A stretch of 64,000 nucleotides of DNA, taken from Burkholderia sp. NRF60-BP8. Its GTDB lineage: Bacteria; Pseudomonadota; Gammaproteobacteria; Burkholderiales; Burkholderiaceae. The notes beneath the pieces are model-generated. The model saw nothing but the letters and a program-made list of their open reading frames with translations, was not told the DNA's origin and ran no database searches. The position numbers and the translations under genes are program-made. Below are positions 8,201 to 17,284 of this stretch, in pieces. The first letter of the stretch is position 1. Every line of letters begins with the position of its first letter. The stretch spans positions 372,001-436,000 of the forward strand of contig NZ_CP013373.1 in NCBI RefSeq assembly GCF_001522585.2. Direction: 5' to 3'.

Positions 8201-9966
8201 GCGGCGACCTTGTCGTCGCTGTTCGCGCGCTCGACGTTGATCGTGCCGCCGTGGAACGCGGCCAGCGATTCGCGGTGCGCGATGCTGACGATCGCGGCCT
8301 TCGGCAGCCGTTCGGCGAACAGGTGATAGAGGCGGGCTTCGTTGTCGGCGTCGAGCGCGCTGGTCGCTTCGTCGAGGAACAGGAAGTCGGGCTTGTGCAG
8401 CAGCACGCGGGCGCCGGCCAGGCGCTGTTGCTCGCCGGGCGACAGCACGCGGGTCCAGTGCGCGGTTTCGTCGAGGCGCTCGACGTAATCCTCGAGGCGG
8501 CACGCGCGCAGCGCATCGCGGCACGCTTCGTCGCTGAACGTGTCGGGCGTCGCCGGGTAGGTGAGCGCGGCCTTCAGCGTGCCGATCGGCAAATAGCTCG
8601 TCTGCGGCACGAACATCATCCGCGCGCCGACCGGCGCATCGATCGCGCCGTCGCCGAACGGCCACAGGCCCGTGAGCGCACGCATGAACGTGCTCTTGCC
8701 GGATCCGGACTTGCCGACCACGAGCCAGCGCGAGCCGGGTTCGATCGTGACGTCGCCGATGTTCGCGAGTGCGTTGCCGTTCGGCAGCGCGAGCTTGAGC
8801 GACGACGTGGACAGCTTCGCCGCGTCGATGTAGTGCAGGTTGATGCCGCCGCGCTCGGTCGCGGGCGACAGGCTTTCCTTCAGGTGCGACGTGCCCATCA
8901 CGCGCTTGAATTCACGCAGACGGTTGACGGTGGCGCGCCATTCGACGAGGGTCGAGTAGCTGTTGATGAACCACGAGAACGAATCGCTGACGGTGCCGAA
9001 CGCGGACGATATCTGCATCAGCACGCCGAACGAGAACGCGCCCGCAAAGTAGCGCGGTGCGGCGACGACGAGCGGGAAGATGATCGCGATCTGACCGTAG
9101 AAGCTCAGCACGAACGTGAGCCGCTTCGTGTACTTCATCACGCGCCACCAGTTGTCGCGGATACGCATGAAAAGCGTCTGCGCGTTGCCGGTCTCGGTCT
9201 TTTCGCCGTCGTAGAACGCGATCTGCTCGGCGTTCTCGCGCACGCGGATCAGCCCGAAGCGGAAATCGGCCTCGACGCGCTGCTGCTGGTAGTTGATCGA
9301 CACGAGCGGATGGCCGACCTTCTGGATGATCAGCGAGCCGACCACCGCGTACAGCGCGGCCGCCCACACCATGTAGCCGGGAATCGCGATCGGCGTCGCG
9401 CCGAGCGTGAACGTCAGCGCGCCGGCGAGCGACCACAGGATCGTGATGAACGACACGAGCGTGACGACCGTCGACAGCAGGTCGAGCGACAGCGCGAGCG
9501 TCGTGGTCGCGAACGACTGGAGGTCGTCGGTGATCCGCTGGTCGGGGTTGTCCGCGAGGCGGTCGCGCTCGATCCGGTAGAACGCGCGATCGCCGAGCCA
9601 CTGGCCGAGAAAGCGGTCGGTGAGCCACTGGCGCCAGCGAAAGCCGAGCATCTGCCGCAGGTAGCGGCCGTACACGGCGAGGATGATGAACCCGAAGGCG
9701 AGCGCGGAGAACTGCATCAGCAGATTCGGGAAGTCGTGGACGTCCTTCGACTGCAGCGCGTTGTAGAACTGCGCGTTCCACTTGTTCAGCCGGACGTTGA
9801 TCCAGACCACGCAGAGGTTGATCGCGATGATCGTGACCAGCAGCCCCCACGCGATTTTCCATTCGGACGATACCCAGTAGGGCTTGATGAGGCTCCATGC
9901 GGATACCGGGCGCTCGTCCTGCGGCGCGTCGGAGGCGGAGCGGACGGGATCGATCGATTGGGTCAT
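8197..9966 (-). CDS. ABC transporter, fused permease/ATPase (SbmA/BacA-like, YddA type)
   Basis: The 589-residue half-transporter has an N-terminal membrane domain of about six helices with the SbmA/BacA-like pattern (VWINVRLNKWNAQFYNALQ) and a C-terminal ATPase. Walker A is VGKSGSGKSTFMRAL, the signature is LSPGEQQRLAGAR and Walker B is FLFLDEATSALD. Relatives include YddA and ABCD-type transporters; substrates in bacteria include peptides or very-long-chain acyl compounds and cannot be assigned here. The ATG at 9966 is chosen over an in-frame ATG at 10095, because the extra 43 residues are arginine- and proline-rich and precede the conserved N-terminus. It is coupled to the SDR gene by a four-base overlap. 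Confidence 0.9.
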   Translation of the reverse strand: MTQSIDPVRSASDAPQDERPVSAWSLIKPYWVSSEWKIAWGLLVTIIAINLCVVWINVRLNKWNAQFYNALQSKDVHDFPNLLMQFSALAFGFIILAVYGRYLRQMLGFRWRQWLTDRFLGQWLGDRAFYRIERDRLADNPDQRITDDLQSFATTTLALSLDLLSTVVTLVSFITILWSLAGALTFTLGATPIAIPGYMVWAAALYAVVGSLIIQKVGHPLVSINYQQQRVEADFRFGLIRVRENAEQIAFYDGEKTETGNAQTLFMRIRDNWWRVMKYTKRLTFVLSFYGQIAIIFPLVVAAPRYFAGAFSFGVLMQISSAFGTVSDSFSWFINSYSTLVEWRATVNRLREFKRVMGTSHLKESLSPATERGGINLHYIDAAKLSTSSLKLALPNGNALANIGDVTIEPGSRWLVVGKSGSGKSTFMRALTGLWPFGDGAIDAPVGARMMFVPQTSYLPIGTLKAALTYPATPDTFSDEACRDALRACRLEDYVERLDETAHWTRVLSPGEQQRLAGARVLLHKPDFLFLDEATSALDADNEARLYHLFAERLPKAAIVSIAHRESLAAFHGGTINVERANSDDKVAA

Positions 9967-10201
9967 GTGCTTCCTGATGATGAGCCGGCGCGCGGGCCGG
10001 GCGAAACCGGGCGCGCGCCGCGATACGGCATGCCGGGGCGCGGCGCCGACTGACGGCGGGCGTCCGGATGGTCGCCCGTGCGTCTTAAACGGCACTTAAA
10101 AACCGGCGGTGACGCGGCAACCGGCCGCTCGCGCGGCCGGCCTGCGGGCATTGTGCCAGAGCGGCGCGGCGCGCCGGCGAATTTGCCGCAAGGGGGACAG
10201 T

Positions 10202-10231
10202 TTGCGGCGCTTTCCGCTTTTATGGTCTAAT
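10202..10231 (+). promoter_or_regulatory. Candidate sigma-70 promoter of the thiamin operon
   Basis: TTGCGG at 10202-10207 and TCTAAT at 10226-10231 are separated by 18 bases. They sit just before the TPP riboswitch, where the transcript must start. The match is moderate. Confidence 0.45.
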
Positions 10232-10243
10232 GACCGACGACGA

Positions 10244-10345
10244 AACAGGGGTGCTTCGTGGCGCGGCCGGCAGATGTTCCGGGCAGCGCGGCGAGGCTGA
10301 GAAAGACCCTTCGCACCCGATCCGGGTAATACCGGCGAGGGAAGT
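10244..10345 (+). promoter_or_regulatory. TPP (thi-box) riboswitch
   Basis: The conserved core of the thiamin pyrophosphate aptamer is readable: GGGGTGC at the 5' side, GCTGAGA at 10296-10302, ACCCTT at 10306-10311, then CCGATCCGGGTAATACCGG and GAGGGAAG. In this family TPP binding lowers expression of thiamin synthesis genes. The first gene behind it is thiO rather than thiC. The start codon of thiO lies about 230 bases further on, leaving room for an expression platform. I see hairpins there but no clear terminator with a long T-tract, so the control mode is open. Confidence 0.95.
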
Positions 10346-10465
10346 TTCTGATCCCGCCGGGCCGCGCTGGCCGCCATCCCACATGGTCAGCGCCCGAGTC
10401 CCGCCCGGCCGGCCTTTGCTGCCGGTTTCGTCCTTTGGGTACGCGCATTGCGCGTTACGGAAGGA

Positions 10466-10582
10466 ATGATGACCGCACAATCCTCAGTTTTTTGCATGGT
10501 TCCCGGCCCGATGTCGCGTGCGTTCGCATGCGGCGGCGCGTCGGCGTCCGCCGCGCGTGGCCGCGCGGAGGGCGCGCGATGA
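10466..10582 (+). CDS. Possible 38-residue leader peptide before thiO
   Basis: An AAGGA at 10461-10465 precedes two consecutive ATG codons at 10466 and 10469. The frame runs 38 codons and ends in a TGA that overlaps the thiO ATG (ATGA at 10579-10582). The position between riboswitch and first gene, plus the exact stop-start overlap, suggests translational coupling that could carry the riboswitch signal to thiO. The peptide (MMTAQSSVFCMVPGPM then an alanine- and arginine-rich tail) has no recognisable domain. It could also be a chance frame in GC-rich DNA. Confidence 0.4.
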   Translation: MMTAQSSVFCMVPGPMSRAFACGGASASAARGRAEGAR

Positions 10583-11715
10583 ACGTCCGCGATGCACGGC
10601 CCGATTTCGCGGTGCTCGGCGGCGGCCTCGTCGGCCGCCTGATCGCGTGGCGGCTCGCGGGCGACGGGCATCGCGTCGCGCTCTACGAGCGCGGCGGCCC
10701 GGACGGCGAGCAGTCGGCCGCGTGGATCGCGGCCGCGATGCTCGCGCCGCTCGCGGAAGCGGCGAGCGCGGAACGGCTGATCACCGAGCTCGGCGTCGCA
10801 TCGCTCGCGCGCTGGCCGCAGTGGCTCGCGGAACTGCCCGAACCCGTCTTTTTCCAGCATCGCGGCACGCTCGTCGTCTGGCATCACGCGGACCGCGCGG
10901 AGGCGCCGCTGTTCGAGCGGCGCGTCCGCGCGAACGCGCCGGCCGAGCTGTTCGACGGCGGCTTCATGACGCTCGCCGGCGCGCAGGTCGACGCGGCCGA
11001 ACCCGCGCTCGCGGACCGCTTCGCGCGCGGGCTGATGCTGCCGCGCGAAGGGCAGCTCGACAACCGCCAGGCGCTGCGCGCGCTCGCCGCGGGCCTCGCC
11101 GAGCGCGGCGTCGCGCTGCACTGGCACGCGTCGGTCGACGACGCGAACCGGCCTGCCGCGCATGTCACGATCGATTGCCGCGGGCTCGGCGCGAAATCCG
11201 CGCTGCCCGCGCTGCGCGGCATCCGCGGCGAAGTCGCGCGCGTGCATGCGCCGGGCATCGGGCTCACCCGGCCCGTGCGGTTGCTGCATCCGCGTTACCC
11301 GCTGTACATCGCGCCGAAGCAGGACGATCTCTACGTGATCGGCGCGACCGAGGTGGAGGGCGAGGACATGTCGCCCGTCAGCGTGCGCTCCGCGCTCGAA
11401 CTGCTGAGCGCGGCGTTTTCCGTGCATCCGGCGTTCGGCGAGGCACGCATTCTCGAACTCAACGCGCAGTGCCGGCCGACGCTGCCCGATCATCGCCCGG
11501 CGCTGATCTGGGACGGCGCATCGACGCTCGCCGTCAACGGCCTGTACCGGCACGGTTTCATGATCGCGCCGGAAGTCGCGCAGGCGGCCGTCGCGTTCGC
11601 GCAGGCCGCGCTCGGCGGCTCGCTCGGCGATGCCGACGCGTTCGCCGCATGGCGCGACGCCGCACGCTGGCCGACGCTGCTTCATCACCGCAACGACGCG
11701 CGCCAGCCGGCCTGA
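10579..11715 (+). CDS. thiO: FAD-dependent glycine oxidase ThiO
   Basis: The 378-residue DAO-family flavoenzyme has the N-terminal GGGLVGRLIAWRLAG FAD motif and the C-terminal NGLYRHGFMIAP typical of ThiO. It oxidises glycine to iminoglycine, which ThiG uses to make the thiazole ring of thiamin. The ATG at 10579 has a good AGGGCG ribosome site at 10569-10574 and overlaps the stop of a short leader frame. It is the first gene of the riboswitch-controlled thiO-thiS-thiG-thiE operon. Confidence 0.92.
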   Translation: MNVRDARPDFAVLGGGLVGRLIAWRLAGDGHRVALYERGGPDGEQSAAWIAAAMLAPLAEAASAERLITELGVASLARWPQWLAELPEPVFFQHRGTLVVWHHADRAEAPLFERRVRANAPAELFDGGFMTLAGAQVDAAEPALADRFARGLMLPREGQLDNRQALRALAAGLAERGVALHWHASVDDANRPAAHVTIDCRGLGAKSALPALRGIRGEVARVHAPGIGLTRPVRLLHPRYPLYIAPKQDDLYVIGATEVEGEDMSPVSVRSALELLSAAFSVHPAFGEARILELNAQCRPTLPDHRPALIWDGASTLAVNGLYRHGFMIAPEVAQAAVAFAQAALGGSLGDADAFAAWRDAARWPTLLHHRNDARQPA

Positions 11716-11747
11716 CGCGCGCCGCCGACCGAATCCGACCCAGCCTC

Positions 11748-11945
11748 ATGGATATCCAGATCAATCAACAGACCCTGACGTTGCCCGACGGCGCGACGGT
11801 GGCCGACGCGCTTGCCGCGTACGGCGCGCGTCCGCCGTACGCGGTGGCGCTGAACGGCAACTTCGTCGCGCGCACGCAGCATGCGGCGCGCGCACTCGCG
11901 GCGGGCGACAGGCTCGACGTCGTGCACCCCGTCGCAGGCGGCTGA
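11748..11945 (+). CDS. thiS: Sulfur carrier protein ThiS
   Basis: The 65-residue ubiquitin-like protein ends in the obligatory Gly-Gly (VVHPVAGG). The C-terminus is adenylated and converted to a thiocarboxylate, which donates sulfur to the thiazole synthase ThiG. It lies 32 bases after thiO and 37 before thiG. The ThiF adenylylating enzyme is not in the window. Confidence 0.95.
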   Translation: MDIQINQQTLTLPDGATVADALAAYGARPPYAVALNGNFVARTQHAARALAAGDRLDVVHPVAGG

Positions 11946-11982
11946 GCGCCGCCGTTTCGCCCCGCTCTTCCAGGAAAACGAC

Positions 11983-12798
11983 ATGACGTCCCACACCTCC
12001 GCCGACGCGCTCACGCTATACGGCGCCACTTTCGCCAGCCGCGTGCTGCTCGGCACGTCGCGCTATCCGTCGCTGCAGTCGCTGTCCGATTCGATCGCCG
12101 CGTCGCGCCCCGGGATGGTGACGGTCGCGCTGCGCCGCCAGATGACGGGCGGCACGGCCGAAGCCGGCTTCTTCGATCTGCTCAAGCGCCACGCGGTGCC
12201 GCTGCTGCCGAACACGGCCGGTTGCCAGACCGTCGCCGAAGCCGTGACGACCGCGCACATGGCGCGCGAGGTATTCGACACCGGCTGGATCAAGCTCGAA
12301 CTGATCGGCGACGACTACACGCTGCAACCCGACCCGGTCGGACTGATCGAAGCCGCCGCGCAACTGATCAAGGACGGCTTCAAGGTGCTGCCGTACTGCA
12401 CCGAGGATCTCGTGATCGGCCGGCGCCTGCTCGACGTCGGCTGCGAGGCGCTGATGCCGTGGGGCGCGCCGATCGGCACCGGCAAGGGCGTCGTGAATCC
12501 GTACGGCCTGCGCGTGCTGCGCGAGCGGCTGCCGGACGTGCCGCTGATCGTCGACGCGGGGCTCGGCGTGCCGTCGCACGCGTGCCAGGTGATGGAGTGG
12601 GGTTTCGACGGCGTGCTGCTGAATACGGCCGTCTCGCAGGCCACGCACCCGGAGATCATGGCGCGTGCGTTTGCGCAGGGCGTCGAGGCCGGCCGCGCCG
12701 CGTATCTCGCCGGTCCGATGGACGCGCGCGAAACCGCGCACGCAAGCACGCCGGTCGTCGGGATGCCGTTCTGGCACCAGGACGGGGGCGGCGCATGA
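11983..12798 (+). CDS. thiG: Thiazole synthase ThiG
   Basis: The 271-residue TIM-barrel enzyme condenses deoxyxylulose phosphate, iminoglycine from ThiO and sulfur from ThiS thiocarboxylate into the thiazole phosphate of thiamin. Family segments are clear: SRVLLGTSRYPS, LLPNTAGCQTVAEA, WIKLELIGDDYTLQPD, APIGTGKGVVNPYGL, and DAGLGVPSHA. The lysine in WIKLELIGD is the Schiff-base residue of the family. Its stop overlaps the thiE start by four bases (12795-12798). Confidence 0.97.
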   Translation: MTSHTSADALTLYGATFASRVLLGTSRYPSLQSLSDSIAASRPGMVTVALRRQMTGGTAEAGFFDLLKRHAVPLLPNTAGCQTVAEAVTTAHMAREVFDTGWIKLELIGDDYTLQPDPVGLIEAAAQLIKDGFKVLPYCTEDLVIGRRLLDVGCEALMPWGAPIGTGKGVVNPYGLRVLRERLPDVPLIVDAGLGVPSHACQVMEWGFDGVLLNTAVSQATHPEIMARAFAQGVEAGRAAYLAGPMDARETAHASTPVVGMPFWHQDGGGA

Positions 12799-13919
12799 GC
12801 GCGCGCTTCGCCGATGCGTTCTGGCCGCCGGCCGACGAACTGGCCGAAGCGGCCGAGCGCATCCGTGCGCGGCTCGGCGACTGGCCGGACGGCGCGGCGC
12901 CGTGGCGGCTCTGCGTGGCGGCGCCCGACGTGCCGGCCGACGGCGACGTGCTGATCGTGTCGGCCGGCGATCGCGCCGCGCAGGCGCGTGCATCGGCCGT
13001 ATCGCGGCCGGCGTCGCCGGCGGCGGTGGCGGTCGAATTCGACGAGCAGGGCGCCGTGCTGCATGCGGCCGGCGTGCGCTACGCGTTCGACGCCGCGCAT
13101 CCGCTCGCGGACGACTGGATCGCGGCGCTCGCCGCGTTCCTCGATTGCGGCTTCGCGCCGGTCGACGCGCTGGTGCTCGCGCTGGCGTGGCGCGACGGCG
13201 ACGAGACGCGCGCCGCCGACGCATGGCCGGTCGACGCCGTGCAATTCCCGCGCGTCGCCGGGCTGCCGCCGGCGCCGGCGCCCGCGTTCGCGGCGTGCCC
13301 CGCGCAGCTCGGCCTCTATCCGGTCGTGCCGAGCGCCGAATGGGTCGAGCGCGTGCTCGACGGCGGCGCGCGAACCGTGCAATTGCGCGTGAAAGACGCG
13401 ACGCCGGACGCGCTGCGCCGCGAAATATCGCGCGCGGTCGCGGCCGGGCGCCGTTATCCCGATGCGCGCGTGTTCATCAACGATCACTGGCAGATCGCCG
13501 TAGAAGAGGGGGCGTACGGCGTACATCTCGGCCAGGAGGACCTCGAAACGGCCGATCTGGCCGCGATCGCGCGCGCGGGCCTGCGGCTCGGACTTTCGAG
13601 CCACGGTTACTACGAGATATTGCGGGCACTGCACGAGCGGCCGAGCTACCTCGCGCTCGGCCCCGTGTACGCGACCGCGACCAAGGCGGTCGCCGCGCCG
13701 CCGCAGGGTCTCGCGCGTATCGCCCGCTACGCGCGCCTCGCGGGCGCGCGGGCGCCGCTCGTCGCGATCGGCGGGGTGGGGATCGACACGCTGCCGGCCG
13801 TGCTGGCGACGGGCGTCGGCAGCGTCGCCGTGGTCAGCGCGGTCACGGGCGCGGCCGACTATCGGACGGCGCTTATTGCACTGCAGAAGTGCTTTGCCGG
13901 ACAATTTGACAATCATTGA
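12795..13919 (+). CDS. thiE: Thiamin-phosphate synthase ThiE with an N-terminal extension
   Basis: The protein has 374 residues, but only the part from about residue 170 is ThiE (usually about 210 residues). That part shows GLYPVVPSAEWVERVLDGG, VQLRVKDA, FINDHWQIA, GVHLGQEDL, SSHGYYE, ALGPVYATATK and VAIGGVGIDTLPAVL. It joins the pyrimidine diphosphate and thiazole phosphate into thiamin phosphate. The first 165 residues are not recognised with confidence; ALAAFLDCGFAPVDALVLAL loosely recalls the C-terminal end of ribokinase-fold ThiD, so a degenerate kinase remnant is possible. The ATG is set by the thiG overlap. Confidence 0.88.
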   Translation: MSARFADAFWPPADELAEAAERIRARLGDWPDGAAPWRLCVAAPDVPADGDVLIVSAGDRAAQARASAVSRPASPAAVAVEFDEQGAVLHAAGVRYAFDAAHPLADDWIAALAAFLDCGFAPVDALVLALAWRDGDETRAADAWPVDAVQFPRVAGLPPAPAPAFAACPAQLGLYPVVPSAEWVERVLDGGARTVQLRVKDATPDALRREISRAVAAGRRYPDARVFINDHWQIAVEEGAYGVHLGQEDLETADLAAIARAGLRLGLSSHGYYEILRALHERPSYLALGPVYATATKAVAAPPQGLARIARYARLAGARAPLVAIGGVGIDTLPAVLATGVGSVAVVSAVTGAADYRTALIALQKCFAGQFDNH

Positions 13920-14003
13920 CCGCGGGGTCCGGAACGGCGTCACGACATCATTCCAATGCAGGCCCTATAATTCGGCGTTCTGCGTAAAAGGACTGTCAGC
14001 TCC

Positions 14004-14825
14004 GTGAGCCCCACTCCTACCGAGACCCTGCTGGAACTTCGCGACGTCGACTTCGGCTACGGCGATCGCCTCGTCCTGTCCAACCTGAACCTGCGCTTCG
14101 GGCGTGGGCAGGTCGTCGCGGTCATGGGCGGCTCGGGTTGCGGCAAGACCACCGTGCTGCGCCTGATCGGCGGCCTCGTGCGTGCGCGCCGCGGCCAGGT
14201 GCTGTTCGACGGCGCCGACGTCGGCGCGCAAACGCGCGACGGCCTGTATGCGCTGCGCCGCAAGATGGGCATGCTGTTCCAGTTCGGCGCGCTGTTCACC
14301 GACATGTCGGTGTTCGAGAACGTCGCGTTCGCGCTGCGCGAGCATACCGACCTGCCCGAAGACCTGATCCGCGATCTGGTGCTGATGAAGCTGAACGCGG
14401 TCGGGCTGCGCGGCGCGCGCGACCTGATGCCGTCCGAGGTGTCGGGCGGGATGGCGCGCCGCATCGCGCTGGCGCGCGCGATCGCGCTCGATCCGCAGCT
14501 CATCATGTACGACGAGCCGTTCGCGGGCCTCGATCCGATCTCGCTCGGCATCACCGCCAACCTGATCCGCACGCTGAACCAGGCGCTCGGCGCGACGTCG
14601 ATCCTCGTCACGCACGACGTGCCGGAATCGTTCGCGATCGCCGACTACGTGTATTTTCTGGCCAATGGCGGCGTGCTCGCGCAGGGTACGCCCGACGAGC
14701 TGCGCGCGTCGACCGATCCGAGCGTGCGGCAATTCATCGACGGCGCGCCGGACGGCCCGTTCAAATTTCACTACACGAGCCCGCCGCTGGCGGCGGATTT
14801 CGGGCTCGGCGGAGGGCGCGCATGA
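14004..14825 (+). CDS. mlaF: Phospholipid transport ATP-binding protein MlaF
   Basis: The 273-residue ABC ATPase has Walker [14 protein letters not shown], signature [14 protein letters not shown] and Walker [13 protein letters not shown]. It powers the MlaFEDB inner-membrane complex that moves phospholipids between the inner membrane and the periplasmic carrier MlaC. The GTG at 14004 (GTGAGC) matches the family N-terminus. The stop overlaps mlaE by four bases. It opens the uninterrupted set mlaF-E-D-A-C-B. Confidence 0.95.
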   Translation: MSPTPTETLLELRDVDFGYGDRLVLSNLNLRFGRGQVVAVMGGSGCGKTTVLRLIGGLVRARRGQVLFDGADVGAQTRDGLYALRRKMGMLFQFGALFTDMSVFENVAFALREHTDLPEDLIRDLVLMKLNAVGLRGARDLMPSEVSGGMARRIALARAIALDPQLIMYDEPFAGLDPISLGITANLIRTLNQALGATSILVTHDVPESFAIADYVYFLANGGVLAQGTPDELRASTDPSVRQFIDGAPDGPFKFHYTSPPLAADFGLGGGRA

Positions 14826-15589
14826 TCAGCGCGATCGGACGTTACGTCATCGGCGGCCTCGAGCGGGCGGGCTACGGCACGCGCCTGTTCGTGCGCCTCG
14901 TGCTGGAATTCTTCCCGCTGCTGCGTCGGCCGCGGCTGGTCACGAAGCAGATCCACTTCCTCGGCAACTATTCGTTCGTGATCATCGCCGTGTCGGGGCT
15001 GTTCGTCGGCTTCGTGCTCGGCCTGCAGGGGTATTACACGCTGAACCGCTACGGGTCCGAGCAGGCGCTTGGCCTGCTGGTCGCGCTGTCGCTCGTGCGC
15101 GAGCTCGGGCCCGTCGTCACCGCGCTGCTGTTCGCGGGCCGCGCGGGCACGTCGCTCACGGCCGAGATCGGCCTGATGAAGGCCGGCGAGCAGCTCACCG
15201 CGCTCGAGATGATGGCCGTCGACCCGATCAAGAACGTGATCGCGCCGCGCATGTGGGCGGGCATCATCGCGATGCCGCTGCTCGCCGCGATCTTCAACGC
15301 GGTCGGCGTGCTCGGCGGCTACTTCGTCGGCGTCGTGCTGATCGGCGTCGATCCGGGCGCGTTCTGGTCGCAGATGCAGGGCGGCGTCCAGGTCTGGGCC
15401 GACGTCGGCAACGGCGTGCTGAAAAGCATCGTGTTCGGCTTCGCCGTGACCTTCATTGCACTGTTTCAGGGGTATGAAGCGAAGCCCACGCCCGAAGGCG
15501 TGTCGCGCGCGACCACCAAGACGGTCGTGTTCGCGTCGCTCGCCGTACTCGGCCTCGATTTCCTGCTGACCGCGCTGATGTTCAGCTAA
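14822..15589 (+). CDS. mlaE: Phospholipid ABC transporter permease MlaE
   Basis: The 255-residue permease of the MlaE family has about five to six membrane segments, with family segments [25 protein letters not shown]-like [18 protein letters not shown], and [17 protein letters not shown]. It forms the membrane dimer to which MlaF, MlaB and the MlaD hexamer bind. The start overlaps mlaF; 24 bases separate the stop from mlaD. Confidence 0.95.
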   Translation: MISAIGRYVIGGLERAGYGTRLFVRLVLEFFPLLRRPRLVTKQIHFLGNYSFVIIAVSGLFVGFVLGLQGYYTLNRYGSEQALGLLVALSLVRELGPVVTALLFAGRAGTSLTAEIGLMKAGEQLTALEMMAVDPIKNVIAPRMWAGIIAMPLLAAIFNAVGVLGGYFVGVVLIGVDPGAFWSQMQGGVQVWADVGNGVLKSIVFGFAVTFIALFQGYEAKPTPEGVSRATTKTVVFASLAVLGLDFLLTALMFS

Positions 15590-15613
15590 GCCTCAGCCAA
15601 GCCAAATTTTGGG

Positions 15614-16183
15614 ATGACGATGAAAAAGACTGCTCTCGACTTCTGGGTCGGCCTGTTCGTGGTGGTGGGCTTCCTTGCGGTGCTGTTCCTGGCGCTGAAG
15701 GTCGGCAACATGAGCTCGCTGTCGTTTCAGCCGACCTACTCGGTGAGGATGAAATTCGACAATATCGGCGGGTTGAAGCCGCGCGCGGCCGTGAAGAGCG
15801 CCGGCGTCGTGGTCGGCCGCGTGAAGTCGATCGGCTTCGACACGAACACCTACCAGGCGCTCGTCACGATCGACATCGACGGCCAATACCCGTTCCCGAA
15901 GGATTCGTCGGCGAAGATCCTGACCTCGGGCCTGCTCGGCGAGCAATATATCGGCCTCGATCCGGGCGGCGACACCGAAATGCTGAAGGCCGGCGACACG
16001 ATCACGATGACGCAGTCGGCGATCGTGCTCGAGAACCTGATCGGCCAGTTCCTGTACAGCAAGGCAGCCGATGCGGGCGGTGCGAAGCCGGCAGCCGGCG
16101 CATCGGCTGCTCCGGCCGCTCCCGCCGCGCCGGCGCCGGTGGCGGTGCCGGCGTCGGCGGTGTCCGGCTCGGCCGGCCAATAA
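15614..16183 (+). CDS. mlaD: Phospholipid-binding MCE protein MlaD
   Basis: The 189-residue protein has one N-terminal membrane anchor (FWVGLFVVVGFLAVLFLAL) and a single MCE domain (about residues 38-115, VRMKFDNIGGLKPRAAVKSA). It forms a periplasmic hexameric ring on MlaE and exchanges lipid with MlaC. The last 40 residues are alanine- and proline-rich. A second ATG two codons downstream could also be used. Confidence 0.95.
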   Translation: MTMKKTALDFWVGLFVVVGFLAVLFLALKVGNMSSLSFQPTYSVRMKFDNIGGLKPRAAVKSAGVVVGRVKSIGFDTNTYQALVTIDIDGQYPFPKDSSAKILTSGLLGEQYIGLDPGGDTEMLKAGDTITMTQSAIVLENLIGQFLYSKAADAGGAKPAAGASAAPAAPAAPAPVAVPASAVSGSAGQ

Positions 16184-16213
16184 CCACACGAGAGAAAACA
16201 AGAGGGTAATGAC

Positions 16214-17176
16214 ATGCACACGATCCGCATCAGGCACGCCGCGCTGGCGGTAGCGGCAGTCGCCGCGTTGAGCGGCTGCGCGACCGTGCAGACGCCGACC
16301 AAGGGCGATCCGCTCGAAGGCTTCAACCGGACGATGTACAAGTTCAACGACACGGTCGATACGTACGCGCTGAAGCCGGTCGCGAAGGGCTACCAGTACG
16401 TGGTGCCGCAGCCGGTGCGCGACAGCGTGACGAACTTCTTCTCGAACATCGGCGACGTCTACATCGCGGCGAACAACATCGTGCAGCTGCGGATCGCGGA
16501 CGGCGTCGGCGACATCATGCGCGTCGTGATCAACACGGTGTTCGGCGTCGGCGGCCTGTTCGACGTCGCGACGATCGCGAAGCTGCCGAAGCACACGGCC
16601 GACTTCGGGATCACGATGGGCCGCTACGGCATGCCGTCGGGTCCGTACCTCGTGCTGCCGCTGCTCGGCCCGAGCACGCTGCGCGACACGGCCGGCCTGG
16701 GCGTCGACTACGTCGGCAACCCGCTCACCTACGTGAAACCGGACGGCCTGAGCTGGGGCCTGTTCGGCGTGAACCTGGTCAACACGCGTGCGAACCTGCT
16801 GGGCGCGGGCGACGTGCTCGATGCCGCGGCGCTCGACAAGTATTCGTTCGTACGCAATGCGTACCTGCAGCGTCGCCAGATGCTGATCAACAACGCGCGC
16901 GGCGAAGCCGCCACGACGTCGAGCAACGACGCGCTGCCGAAGTACGACCTGCCGGACGACGGTGCGGCGCCGGCGGCAGCCGGCGCGGCCGGTACGGCGG
17001 GCGCGGCCGCGGTGGGCGGCGCCGCGCCGGCGGGCGCATCGGGCGCGGCGGTTGCTGCGCCGGCGTCGGGTGCGGCCGAAGCACCCAACCCGGCGAGCGA
17101 AACGAACGTGCCGGCCATGCAGGTGGCGCCGCCGTCGCCGGGCGGGTTCCGGTTCCCGAGCATCCGGCTGCACTGA
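16214..17176 (+). CDS. mlaA: Outer-membrane lipoprotein MlaA (VacJ)
   Basis: The 320-residue lipoprotein starts with a signal peptide and lipobox (ALSGC, cysteine near residue 22) and shows the family segments DPLEGFNRTMYKFND, PQPVRDSVTNFFSNI and GPYLVLPLLGPSTLRD. It removes misplaced phospholipid from the outer leaflet of the outer membrane and passes it to MlaC. After about residue 250 the chain is a long alanine-, glycine- and proline-rich tail, extending it past the roughly 250 residues of the Escherichia coli protein. Here mlaA lies inside the mla cluster rather than elsewhere. Confidence 0.95.
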   Translation: MHTIRIRHAALAVAAVAALSGCATVQTPTKGDPLEGFNRTMYKFNDTVDTYALKPVAKGYQYVVPQPVRDSVTNFFSNIGDVYIAANNIVQLRIADGVGDIMRVVINTVFGVGGLFDVATIAKLPKHTADFGITMGRYGMPSGPYLVLPLLGPSTLRDTAGLGVDYVGNPLTYVKPDGLSWGLFGVNLVNTRANLLGAGDVLDAAALDKYSFVRNAYLQRRQMLINNARGEAATTSSNDALPKYDLPDDGAAPAAAGAAGTAGAAAVGGAAPAGASGAAVAAPASGAAEAPNPASETNVPAMQVAPPSPGGFRFPSIRLH

Positions 17177-17284
17177 CGGATTTACATTCGTTACAGCCGG
17201 AAACGATTCAGTCGGTAGCGTATGCGAACTTGCGCGTAAGCTACCTGCTCCAACCTTCGCATCGACTCATTCATGCAGGCCACT

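Noticed and set aside
10435..10578. Upstream extension of thiO to an earlier start codon
   Set aside because: The ThiO flavin-binding N-terminus and a good ribosome site fit the ATG at 10579; the extension runs through leader sequence.
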